This document shows, piece after piece, positions 1 through 6,197 of a stretch of 8,785 nt of DNA. The stretch is from Salinimicrobium sp964572365 (lineage in GTDB: Bacteria > Bacteroidota > Bacteroidia > Flavobacteriales > Flavobacteriaceae). Made by a program: the position numbers and the translations under genes. Every line of letters begins with the position of its first letter. Positions within the stretch are counted from its first letter, which is position 1. Where the stretch lies: positions 1 through 8,785 of the forward strand of contig CAZNFK010000089.1 of NCBI GenBank assembly GCA_964572365.1, read 5' to 3'. Below the pieces are notes generated by a model. The model was given only the letters and a program-made list of their open reading frames with translations. It ran no database searches and was not told the origin of the DNA.

Positions 1-1744
1 TTCCTGAACTTCCGGAAGAGTAGGAGAGCATGGCTATTTTTGGCTCAATTCCAAAGGCTTTGCTGCTTTCTGCTGAAGAGATACAGATCTCTGCAAGTTC
101 TTCGGCAGTTGGATTGGGATTGATCGCGCAGTCCCCGAATACCGAAACCCTGTCTTCCAGACACATGAAAAAGACCGAAGAAACCACAGAAACTCCCGGC
201 TTGGTCTTTATGAACTGCAACGCCGGACGAATAGTATGCTGGGTGGTGTGAGCCGCTCCCGAGACCATTCCGTCTGCATGGCCCTTATGGATCATCATGG
301 TTCCAAAATAGGAGACGTCGCTCATAAGGTCGCGGGCAATGTCCATATTGATATTCTTGTGCTTACGCAGTTCGTAGAAAGTCTGTACGTAATCATCAAA
401 ATATTCTGAAGTAGTAGGATTGATGATCCTTAATTTACTGAAATCCATTGGAAGAGCGAGCTTCTGGATCTTTTTTCTGATCAATTCCTCGTCTCCAAGG
501 ATGGTAAGATCTACCAGGTCCATATCGAGCAAACGCGAAGCAGCTATTAAAATCCGGTCATCTGTACCTTCGGGCAGGACGATGTGCTTCTTTTGCTGTT
601 GCGCCCTTTTAATAAGACTGTATTGGAACATTCGCGGGGTAATTCCACGTGGCTGGAAGTTGACGAACCTTTCAATTAATGGATCTATTGATATGTATTT
701 TTCAAAGGTGCTTACAGAGGTTTCTATTTTTTGGGTGCTGTCTGCATAGATATTTGACTTGATAGCCCCCACCCGGTTGGTAACATTAAAGGTTCCGTCT
801 TCAACAGAAATTATAGGGACGATCTGCGAAAGTCCTTCAATAAGTTTAATGATCGAATCTTCCGGAATAAGTCCCCCCGTGAGGATAATTCCCGAGATCC
901 TCGGGTAATTTGTGGAGATATTGGCCTGCAGGGCACCTAAAATGATATCGGCCCTGTCTCCCGGAGTGATCACCAGGCTTTCGTTCTTGAGATGCTTCAG
1001 GTAGTTGCGAAGTTGCATCGCTCCAACATTAAAGCTACCAGACTGGTTGTCCAGGAATTCCTCTCCGAAAAGGATCTTTCCGTCAAGGGCTTCAGTAATT
1101 TCTTTAAGAGTCGGATTTCCAAGGGTGTCGATAAGGGGAATGGCAAAAACAGCAACATCATCGGGAAGGAATTCCCGCATCCCGTCGGTAGCGATCGGTA
1201 AATTAGGCAGCTCGATCTTATTGCTCACCATAGCCAGTACCCTTACATCTCTTCGAATAAAGGTTTGATAGGCCATCTGCAGGCTTCCCATTAGGGCTTC
1301 TTTGGTTTTTCCCTGTCCGCTTGCGATGATTATCACCGGTAAACCAAGGTTTTTGGCGATAAGTACATTTTCGTCAAACTCGAAGACGCTTCCCTCGCCG
1401 GAAAAATCACTTCCTTCAACCAGAACAAAATCGAAATTATCTTCCAGCTTTTTGTACTTTCTGATGATGGTATCCAGGATCTCCCCAGATTTCCCTTCAT
1501 TCTTTTTTTGAATGACCTCACTGCGGGTATAAGCGAAGGAATCTTCATACTGAAGCTTGAGATCAAAATATTTTAGAACCGTGTCGATATGATTGTCTCT
1601 TTTTCCCGGTTTCGGATCCCCTATAATGGGCCTGAAGTAACCTACTTTAACCGTTTTTCCCAGCAATGCCCGCATAAGGCCAAGGGAGATGAGAGATTTT
1701 CCGCTGTGCGGCTCCAAAGTCGCAATATATAGTCCTTTGTTCAT
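1..1744 (-). CDS. pta: Phosphate acetyltransferase, long form (partial, C-terminus off the left edge)
   Basis: Phosphate acetyltransferase interconverts acetyl-CoA plus phosphate and acetyl phosphate plus CoA in the cytoplasm; with acetate kinase it makes or activates acetate. Reading leftward from the ATG at 1744, the window encodes 581 residues starting MNKGLYIATLEPHSGKSLIS. Residues 1-~215 resemble the AAA_26/dethiobiotin-synthetase-like P-loop domain (EPHSGKS at 11-17). Residues ~225-345 match the DRTGG-type regulatory domain (TPGDRADIILGAL at 260-272, GIILTGG at 285-291). The catalytic PTA_PTB domain starts near 366 (HIVLPEGTDDR at 387-397, ADGMVSGAAHTTQHTIRPAL at 490-509). The window ends inside the MLSYSSGSSG motif (572-581). 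Long-form enzymes have about 700 residues, so roughly 115 are missing. The frame is intact. nhaA lies 143 bp upstream on the same strand, but a terminator and a -7 box between them suggest separate transcription. An ackA gene just beyond the left edge is likely from the usual order in flavobacteria, but is not visible. Confidence 0.95.
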   Translation of the reverse strand, partial: MNKGLYIATLEPHSGKSLISLGLMRALLGKTVKVGYFRPIIGDPKPGKRDNHIDTVLKYFDLKLQYEDSFAYTRSEVIQKKNEGKSGEILDTIIRKYKKLEDNFDFVLVEGSDFSGEGSVFEFDENVLIAKNLGLPVIIIASGQGKTKEALMGSLQMAYQTFIRRDVRVLAMVSNKIELPNLPIATDGMREFLPDDVAVFAIPLIDTLGNPTLKEITEALDGKILFGEEFLDNQSGSFNVGAMQLRNYLKHLKNESLVITPGDRADIILGALQANISTNYPRISGIILTGGLIPEDSIIKLIEGLSQIVPIISVEDGTFNVTNRVGAIKSNIYADSTQKIETSVSTFEKYISIDPLIERFVNFQPRGITPRMFQYSLIKRAQQQKKHIVLPEGTDDRILIAASRLLDMDLVDLTILGDEELIRKKIQKLALPMDFSKLRIINPTTSEYFDDYVQTFYELRKHKNINMDIARDLMSDVSYFGTMMIHKGHADGMVSGAAHTTQHTIRPALQFIKTKPGVSVVSSVFFMCLEDRVSVFGDCAINPNPTAEELAEICISSAESSKAFGIEPKIAMLSYSSGSSG

Positions 1745-1762
1745 AGTTTTTGAATTCTTGAA

Positions 1763-1770
1763 CAAAAGTA
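1763..1770 (-). promoter_or_regulatory. Bacteroidota -7 promoter box for pta
   Basis: On the minus strand this reads TACTTTTG, an exact match to the Bacteroidota primary-sigma -7 consensus TAnnTTTG, and it ends 18 nt before the pta ATG. It would give a short leader of about 10 nt. No perfect TTTG -33 box is visible at the expected spacing, so the call rests on one element plus position. Confidence 0.55.
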
Positions 1771-1806
1771 AAGCTATTTGAAAAGTTAGGCAGGCCCGGC
1801 CGGGTT

Positions 1807-1836
1807 AAAAAGTGATAAAATCTGATAAAGATCAGA
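1807..1836 (-). terminator. Intrinsic terminator downstream of nhaA
   Basis: Read on the minus strand, a perfect 6-bp stem with a 4-nt loop (TCTGAT-CTTT-ATCAGA, plus-strand 1821-1836) is followed by TTTTATCACTTTTT (1807-1820). It begins about 50 nt after the nhaA stop and lies before the pta promoter box. The stem is short and AT-rich but the T-rich tail is good. It would separate nhaA and pta transcription. Confidence 0.6.
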
Positions 1837-1887
1837 ATGCCGAAGAAGCGAAAACCATTTCGTAAAAGTGCCGCTGAAAAATCTTTT

Positions 1888-3285
1888 TTACTCTGTCTGC
1901 GTGGCAAATTCAGGGTTTTTAGAGGAGTTTTCTTTTTTTACCGCTTTTTTTGGTTTAAGCGGTTTAGGGGTAATTCCTTTTAAGTAGAAGAAACCTATCA
2001 CTCCTGCAATGATCGAAGCCAGTAATATTCCAATTTTAGCCTGGGTCATAAAAAGTTCATTTTCAAAAGCCAGCTCGGTAATGAAAAGGGACATGGTAAA
2101 ACCAATGGCTCCCAGAAAACCGATTCCGTAGATATGTTTCCACCTCACCTCGGTGGGAAGGGAAGAGATCCCCAGCCAGATCATTAACCTGGTGAACAGG
2201 ACGATTCCGAGGAATTTACCAACAATTAATCCCAGAACAACGCCTATGGTTACAGGATTAACAACGGCAGCGAAAGAATGTGTGTCAATAGTTACCCCCG
2301 CATTGGCAAAGGCGAATAAGGGAAGAACCACAAAACTCACGAACGGGTACAGCGCGTGCTCCAGTCGTTGCAATGGGGGAGTGGCATCCTGGGCCAGGTA
2401 AGTGAATTTCTCGATACTGGAAATTACATCTTCCTCTGTCTCTTCTTCTTCCTCTTTTTTTGATTTGATGTACTTTTTGTTCACTTCATGTGTGAGCCAC
2501 CTTACTTTTCGAAGAAAAACAGGAGTATTTATCTTTTTGGAATTGGGTATGGTAAAGGCCACCAAAACTGCAGCAATGGTTGCATGTACTCCCGAAAGCA
2601 TTATGGCCATCCACAATCCGCCAATCCCCATTATAGCATAGAACCAGGTGCTTCGTATTCCCATTTGGTTGGCCGTCATTAGGATCAGCAAAAAGAAACC
2701 TGCCAAAATAAGACTTTCTACAGAGAGATCGGCTGTATAGAAGAATGCGATCACCAGGACTGCTCCCAGGTCATCTACAATAGCAATAGCTGTCAAAAAA
2801 ACCTTGAGAGATAGAGGCACTCTTTTACCCAGTAGGAAAAGAATTCCGAGGGCAAAGGCGATGTCGGTCGCCATAGGAATTCCCCATCCGGAAATGGACT
2901 CTTCTCCCGAATTAAAGAAAAAATAAATGAGAGCGGGAAAGATCATTCCTCCCATGGCCGCGGCTATCGGCAAAACAGCCCCCCGAACACTGGCCAGGTG
3001 ACCATGTATGATCTCTCTTTTTAATTCGAGACCCACCATGAAAAAGAAGATGGACATGAGCCCGTCATTGATCCAGTGTAAGAGACTTTTTTCCAGTACC
3101 ATATCATTCACACCTATATGCAGATGTTGCTGCCAAAATTCATGATAGAGTGAACTCCAGGGAGAATTTGCAAATATTACTGCCATGATCGCCGAAAAGA
3201 TAAGCAGTAGACCAACAGAGGTTTGTTTTTCAATAAAGTTTTTAATGGGTAATAACAGATAAACATCCAGACTAGACTTTCTCAT
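1888..3285 (-). CDS. nhaA: Na+/H+ antiporter NhaA
   Basis: NhaA exchanges internal Na+ (or Li+) for external H+ across the inner membrane and serves sodium and alkaline pH homeostasis. The 465-residue product has about 12 hydrophobic segments and the family signatures: ATDIAFALG at 139-147 and AIVDDLGAVL at 168-177. These contain the ion-binding aspartates D141, D171 and D172, equivalent to E. coli D133, D163 and D164. SGVHATIAAVL (231-241) and the TM10 lysine in GKFLG (K357) are also present. It is longer than the 388-residue E. coli protein. The main reasons are an acidic insert around residues 258-303, just before the RLEH pH-sensor motif (307-310), and a basic, charged C-terminal tail (~438-465). 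The ATG at 3283-3285 starts a typical cytoplasmic N-terminus; no Shine-Dalgarno is seen, as is common in this phylum. It is divergent from the methyltransferase gene, and no perfect TAnnTTTG box is evident upstream. Family assignment is secure. Confidence 0.97.
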   Translation of the reverse strand: MRKSSLDVYLLLPIKNFIEKQTSVGLLLIFSAIMAVIFANSPWSSLYHEFWQQHLHIGVNDMVLEKSLLHWINDGLMSIFFFMVGLELKREIIHGHLASVRGAVLPIAAAMGGMIFPALIYFFFNSGEESISGWGIPMATDIAFALGILFLLGKRVPLSLKVFLTAIAIVDDLGAVLVIAFFYTADLSVESLILAGFFLLILMTANQMGIRSTWFYAIMGIGGLWMAIMLSGVHATIAAVLVAFTIPNSKKINTPVFLRKVRWLTHEVNKKYIKSKKEEEEETEEDVISSIEKFTYLAQDATPPLQRLEHALYPFVSFVVLPLFAFANAGVTIDTHSFAAVVNPVTIGVVLGLIVGKFLGIVLFTRLMIWLGISSLPTEVRWKHIYGIGFLGAIGFTMSLFITELAFENELFMTQAKIGILLASIIAGVIGFFYLKGITPKPLKPKKAVKKENSSKNPEFATQTE

Positions 3286-3350
3286 ATTATAGGAGGGTTA
3301 AAACTTTATTGAAATATTTTTCGGAAATTATATATTATAAGACAACAATT

Positions 3351-3388
3351 TAGCCGTCAGATTGAAAAGAAAATATGATAACCGTCAG
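3351..3388. repeat. Direct repeat in the nhaA/methyltransferase intergenic region
   Basis: TAGCCGTCAG (3351-3360) and TAACCGTCAG (3379-3388) match at 9 of 10 positions with a 28-bp start-to-start spacing. They sit inside the 138-bp gap between two divergent genes, about 65-100 bp from the nhaA start and 36-73 bp from the methyltransferase start. They could be paired operator half-sites for a regulator. That is inference; two copies can also arise by chance. Confidence 0.35.
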
Positions 3389-3423
3389 CTAGGCAATATT
3401 TTACTGTTTTTAAGATTTCCGGG

Positions 3424-4176
3424 ATGAAAGATTACTTTTCTTCAGAATCAGATAAATATGCTTTATACAGGCCGAATTACCCTAAGGAGGTTTTCCTTTT
3501 AATTGAAAACCTGCTAAAAGAGAAGACCCGGGCCTGGGATTGCGCCACAGGGAACGGGCAGGTGGCGACATGCCTATCTCAATTTTTGGAGGAGGTGGAA
3601 GCCACAGATATTAGTAGGCAGCAAATTGAAAATGCGATACTAAAACCCAATATCAAGTATTCACTACAACCTGCTGAAAATACCAATTTTCCCGATGAGT
3701 TTTTTGACCTGGTTACGGTAGCCCAGGCCATTCACTGGTTCGACATACCAAAGTTTTACCAGGAGGTGAGGCGGGTATTAAAACCCGGAGGTGTCATTGC
3801 TGTTTTGGGTTACGGTCTTTTCCGAAGTAATATGGAGACCAACAAGATCATCGATAACTTTTATCACGATATTATTGGACCTTATTGGGATGAGGAACGA
3901 AAATACCTTGAGGAGGAATACAAGACTATTCCATTTCCATTTGATGAAATTCATGCCCCTGAGTTCCAGACCAGGGTTGAATGGAGTTATGAACGCTTAA
4001 TCGGATACCTTAGAACCTGGTCTGCTGTCAAACATTTCAAAAGAGAGAGAGGAGAGGATCCCGTTGCTTTGATAGAAAATGATCTTACCAATAGTTTTGG
4101 ATGGAAGGGGAAGGTGGAGTTTCCCATCCTGTTGCGGGTTGGGAAGTTAAAAAGAGAAGAGGCGTTTAAGGAGTGA
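3424..4176 (+). CDS. Class I SAM-dependent methyltransferase (Methyltransf_11 type, Tmt1/Crg1-like)
   Basis: This is a 250-residue cytoplasmic protein with a Rossmann-fold methyltransferase core. Motif I is AWDCATGNGQVA (37-48), whose glycines bind S-adenosylmethionine. The acidic post-I residue is D62 in EATDIS, a motif II-like QPAE is at 82-85, and LKPGGVIAVLGY (119-130) forms the usual post-catalytic strand. AQAIHWFD (100-107) resembles the AQAxHWF signature of the small-molecule methyltransferases related to yeast Tmt1 (trans-aconitate) and Crg1, which methylate carboxylates or lipids. The actual substrate cannot be read from sequence. The C-terminal third (~135-250) is the family-specific cap. 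The ATG at 3424 gives a natural N-terminus (MKDYFSSESDKYALYRPNYP); no Shine-Dalgarno or clear promoter box is visible. It stands alone: divergent from nhaA and convergent with the next gene. The last seven codons lie within a hairpin. Confidence 0.85.
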   Translation: MKDYFSSESDKYALYRPNYPKEVFLLIENLLKEKTRAWDCATGNGQVATCLSQFLEEVEATDISRQQIENAILKPNIKYSLQPAENTNFPDEFFDLVTVAQAIHWFDIPKFYQEVRRVLKPGGVIAVLGYGLFRSNMETNKIIDNFYHDIIGPYWDEERKYLEEEYKTIPFPFDEIHAPEFQTRVEWSYERLIGYLRTWSAVKHFKRERGEDPVALIENDLTNSFGWKGKVEFPILLRVGKLKREEAFKE

Positions 4177-4190
4177 ACCTCAAACGCCTC
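4159..4190 (-). terminator. Hairpin overlapping the methyltransferase stop; terminator for the leftward gene
   Basis: GAGGCGTTT (4159-4167) and AAACGCCTC (4182-4190) form a perfect 9-bp stem. After one A/C mismatch, 3 more pairs follow (AGG 4169-4171 with CCT 4178-4180), closing a 6-nt loop. On the minus strand the stem is followed by TTCTCTTTTTAA, a usable U-tract, so it would terminate the small secreted-protein gene about 65 nt after its stop. On the plus strand no U-tract follows directly, so termination of the methyltransferase transcript here is less certain. Confidence 0.65.
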
Positions 4191-4195
4191 AAAGT

Positions 4196-4245
4196 GTAGG
4201 GTATATTGAGTATTTTAAGAGAAACCAGCCCTACCTCTCTTTTCT
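4196..4245 (+). terminator. Possible terminator for the methyltransferase gene
   Basis: GTAGGG (4196-4201) and CCCTAC (4229-4234) are perfectly complementary across a 27-nt loop and are followed by the pyrimidine-rich tract CTCTCTTTTCTC. The long loop makes this weaker than the preceding hairpin, but it is the only stem on the plus strand with a T-rich tail in the convergent gap. Confidence 0.3.
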
Positions 4246-4255
4246 CTTCCGGAAA

Positions 4256-4672
4256 TTACTCAGGTTCAGGATCTTGATGGTCAGGTCTTCGCAACATGTA
4301 TTTTTCTTCAATTACGCTGTCTGTTTTTTTATCGTAACGCAATGTCCTGAAGTTTCCCAGAGAATCAAACCTTCCGAAGGAAACATCTTCATTGATGGTG
4401 GAGGTCATTATGTAGAGACCATCATCTGTAGTCCTTCGCAGATCTCCGAAATCCACCTCTTTTTCATCCTGCAGCTTCCTGATATGTATTCGTCCGGCTT
4501 CGGGTGAAAAGGTAAATTCCTGTTTATCGAGAATATAGCCGGCGGGTTCCCGCAGCTTGAAATGTGGAAGTCCTTTTTGGTTGAGAGAATCGGCTTCAGA
4601 TTTTACTTCAGTAACCTGCGCAAACCCTGAGGTAAAAAATAATACAGAGAGTAAGAATATAATGAGTTTCAT
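4256..4672 (-). CDS. Small secreted protein of unknown function
   Basis: The 138-residue product begins with a clear Sec signal peptide: MKLIIF followed by a hydrophobic core to about residue 15 and a probable signal peptidase I site after SGFA (15-18). There is no cysteine at the cleavage site, so it is not a lipoprotein; it is probably periplasmic or exported. The mature part (~120 residues) is charged and has no cysteines. Its short alternating segments such as GRIHIRKL, GLYIMTST and VSFGRFDSLGNFRTLRYD suggest a small beta-rich fold, and it ends in an acidic PDHQDPEPE tail. I recognise no family. It stands alone, convergent with the methyltransferase and divergent from ychF. The start at 4670-4672 is fixed by the signal peptide; the upstream region is A-rich with no Shine-Dalgarno. 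The gene is well supported by the signal peptide plus the hairpin behind it. Confidence 0.8.
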   Translation of the reverse strand: MKLIIFLLSVLFFTSGFAQVTEVKSEADSLNQKGLPHFKLREPAGYILDKQEFTFSPEAGRIHIRKLQDEKEVDFGDLRRTTDDGLYIMTSTINEDVSFGRFDSLGNFRTLRYDKKTDSVIEEKYMLRRPDHQDPEPE

Positions 4673-4828
4673 AAGTTTCTAATTTTTAAAGGATTATAAA
4701 AATACTTTTAAGTAGTGTTAACTCCTGATAAAGCTTCGTTACAGTTTTCCTAAAGATGAATTGAGGGTATTAAAATCTGTCCCTCTCAATAAGAGGTATG
4801 GCCTGTCTTTTTTCTCGATACTTATACT

Positions 4829-4836
4829 TATCTTTG
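4829..4836 (+). promoter_or_regulatory. Bacteroidota -7 promoter box for ychF
   Basis: TATCTTTG is an exact match to the TAnnTTTG consensus and lies 32 nt before the ychF ATG at 4869. A T-run (TTTTTT, around 4808-4813) about 16-17 nt upstream could serve as a degenerate -33 element. Its position inside a possible upstream extension of the reading frame argues that translation starts at 4869. Confidence 0.6.
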
Positions 4837-4868
4837 CAGCCGCAAAAAACAGCAGCAAATCGTTATTT

Positions 4869-5963
4869 ATGAAAGCCGGAATTGTAGGATTACCCAACGT
4901 AGGAAAATCAACCTTATTCAATTGTTTGTCTAATGCCAAGGCGCAGAGTGCCAATTTTCCTTTCTGTACCATTGAACCCAATATCGGGGTGGTCAATGTG
5001 CCGGACAGGAGACTGGAAAAGCTGGAGAGCCTGGTGCATCCTGAACGTGTGCTGCCTGCAACTGTGGAGATCGTTGATATCGCCGGCCTTGTAAAAGGCG
5101 CCAGTAAAGGAGAGGGTCTTGGAAACCAATTTTTGGGAAACATCAGGGAGACAGATGCGATTCTGCATGTTTTGCGTTGTTTTCAAAATGATAATATAGT
5201 GCATGTTGATGGATCTATCGATCCTGTAAGGGATAAGGAAACCATCGACATGGAGCTGCAGCTGAAAGATCTTGAAACTGCCGAAAAGAAGCTGGAGAAG
5301 GTGAAACGTGCTGCCAAAACTGGAAATAAAGAGGCTCAAAAAGAAGAGGCTGCCCTGCTGAAAGTGAAAAATGGCCTGGAAGCCGGAGTTTCTGTTCGTG
5401 CAATTGATCTTACAGATTCTGAAAGGGAAGAATTCATCAAACCTCTACAATTTATTACCGATAAACCGGTGATGTATGTGTGTAACGTGAACGAAGAAGA
5501 TGCTGTCTCGGGAAATGAGTATGTGGAAAAGGTAAAACAAGCCGTAGAAGGAGAGGGAGCAGAGGTGCTGGTGCTTGCCGTGGGAACAGAGGCTGACATT
5601 ACTGAACTGGAGGATTACGAGGAACGTCAAATGTTCCTTCAGGATATCGGCCTTGATGAACCGGGATCTGCCAAACTCATTCGCGGAGCTTATAAACTAC
5701 TGAATCTTCAAACCTACTTCACGGCAGGTGTCAAGGAGGTGCGTGCCTGGACCATTCCTGTTGGCGCAACGGCTCCACAGGCAGCCGGAGTGATTCATAC
5801 AGACTTTGAAAAAGGTTTTATCAGGGCCGAAGTGATCGCGTACGACGATTATGTGTCTTATGGTAGTGAGGCCAAAGTGAAAGAAGCCGGCAAAATGAGA
5901 GTGGAAGGAAAAGAATATATTGTGAAAGACGGGGATGTGATGCACTTCAGGTTTAACGTATAA
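4869..5963 (+). CDS. ychF: Ribosome-associated P-loop ATPase YchF (OLA1 family, Obg-like)
   Basis: YchF/OLA1 proteins are universally conserved Obg-family NTPases that bind ribosomes, prefer ATP over GTP and influence translation and stress responses. The 364-residue product is essentially the length of the E. coli protein. It has the G1 loop GLPNVGKS (7-14), conserved PFCTIEPN (31-38), and G3 DIAGLVKGASKGEGLGNQFL (70-89). A helical, charged coiled-coil insert lies at ~125-175. The G4 equivalent is NVNE (206-209) instead of NKxD, the change that marks ATP preference. The C-terminal TGS domain is at ~280-362. The histidine in IVHVDGS (H112) corresponds to the conserved one after CFQND. The frame is open a further 36 codons upstream to a TTG at 4761. 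The -7 box at 4829-4836 lies in that extension and family members begin MKAGIVGLPN, so the ATG at 4869 is chosen. No Shine-Dalgarno is seen. Confidence 0.97.
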   Translation: MKAGIVGLPNVGKSTLFNCLSNAKAQSANFPFCTIEPNIGVVNVPDRRLEKLESLVHPERVLPATVEIVDIAGLVKGASKGEGLGNQFLGNIRETDAILHVLRCFQNDNIVHVDGSIDPVRDKETIDMELQLKDLETAEKKLEKVKRAAKTGNKEAQKEEAALLKVKNGLEAGVSVRAIDLTDSEREEFIKPLQFITDKPVMYVCNVNEEDAVSGNEYVEKVKQAVEGEGAEVLVLAVGTEADITELEDYEERQMFLQDIGLDEPGSAKLIRGAYKLLNLQTYFTAGVKEVRAWTIPVGATAPQAAGVIHTDFEKGFIRAEVIAYDDYVSYGSEAKVKEAGKMRVEGKEYIVKDGDVMHFRFNV

Positions 5964-6140
5964 TCCATCTTCGGAAAAGTTCAATTTTTCTTTCCTGTTT
6001 CTCCTCAAAAAAGCTACTTCGGAAACCTCTTTTTGAAGCGCGAAACTATTCCGCAGAAATACTGAAGGGCAATTCTTACATGCTCTAAATGAAGCGGTCT
6101 GACATTTTTGTGAAACATTTGTTAATTATTTTGTGAGCCG

Positions 6141-6168
6141 AAGGTTTCAACTTTTTGTGGGAAACCTT
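6141..6168. repeat. Inverted repeat at the parE promoter
   Basis: AAGGTTTC (6141-6148) and GAAACCTT (6161-6168) are perfect 8-bp inverted arms around a 12-nt spacer. Centre-to-centre spacing is 20 bp, about two helical turns, as expected of a dimeric regulator site. The left arm contains TTTC at a plausible -33 position, and the right arm abuts a -7-like box. No T-tract follows, so a terminator is unlikely. Confidence 0.5.
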
Positions 6169-6175
6169 ATATTAG
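6145..6175 (+). promoter_or_regulatory. Candidate promoter of the parE operon
   Basis: TATATTAG (6168-6175) matches the TAnnTTTG consensus at all but one position. It is preceded at 19 bp by TTTC (6145-6148), one mismatch from the TTTG -33 element. Transcription would begin about 15 nt before the parE ATG. Both elements are imperfect. Confidence 0.35.
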
Positions 6176-6197
6176 CCACATAACGCAGGAAGAACCT

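Larger units (their letters stand above)
5964..6197. other. Non-coding gap between ychF and parE
   Basis: No credible gene is present. The first part is T-rich with only weak AT stems (for example GAAAA 5974-5978 with TTTTC 5986-5990), which might terminate ychF. The 9-mer CTTCGGAAA occurs twice (5969-5977 and 6017-6025). The 7-mer GAAACCT occurs at 6022-6028 and 6162-6168, and inverted at 6142-6148. The last ~60 bp hold the presumed parE promoter. Confidence 0.6.

Noticed and set aside
420..749. Plus-strand open frame of 109 codons within pta
   Set aside because: It is antisense to well-conserved Pta sequence that reads through intact; a shadow frame.
1647..1907. Minus-strand open frame spanning the nhaA-pta gap (86 codons)
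   Set aside because: It overlaps both the nhaA end and the pta start and covers the terminator and promoter box; no family features or initiation context.
4759..4790. Imperfect inverted repeat (ATTGAGGG ... CCCTCTCAAT) upstream of the ychF promoter
   Set aside because: The arms align only with a 2-nt bulge, no T-tract follows, and its position relative to the promoter suggests no clear role.
4739..5143. Minus-strand open frame opposite the ychF start (134 codons)
   Set aside because: It is antisense to the conserved P-loop region of ychF, has no recognisable domain and its composition follows the opposite strand's codons.
5697..6008. Minus-strand open frame at the ychF 3' end extending into the gap (103 codons)
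   Set aside because: It lies mostly antisense to the ychF TGS domain, with no domain, promoter box or initiation signal.
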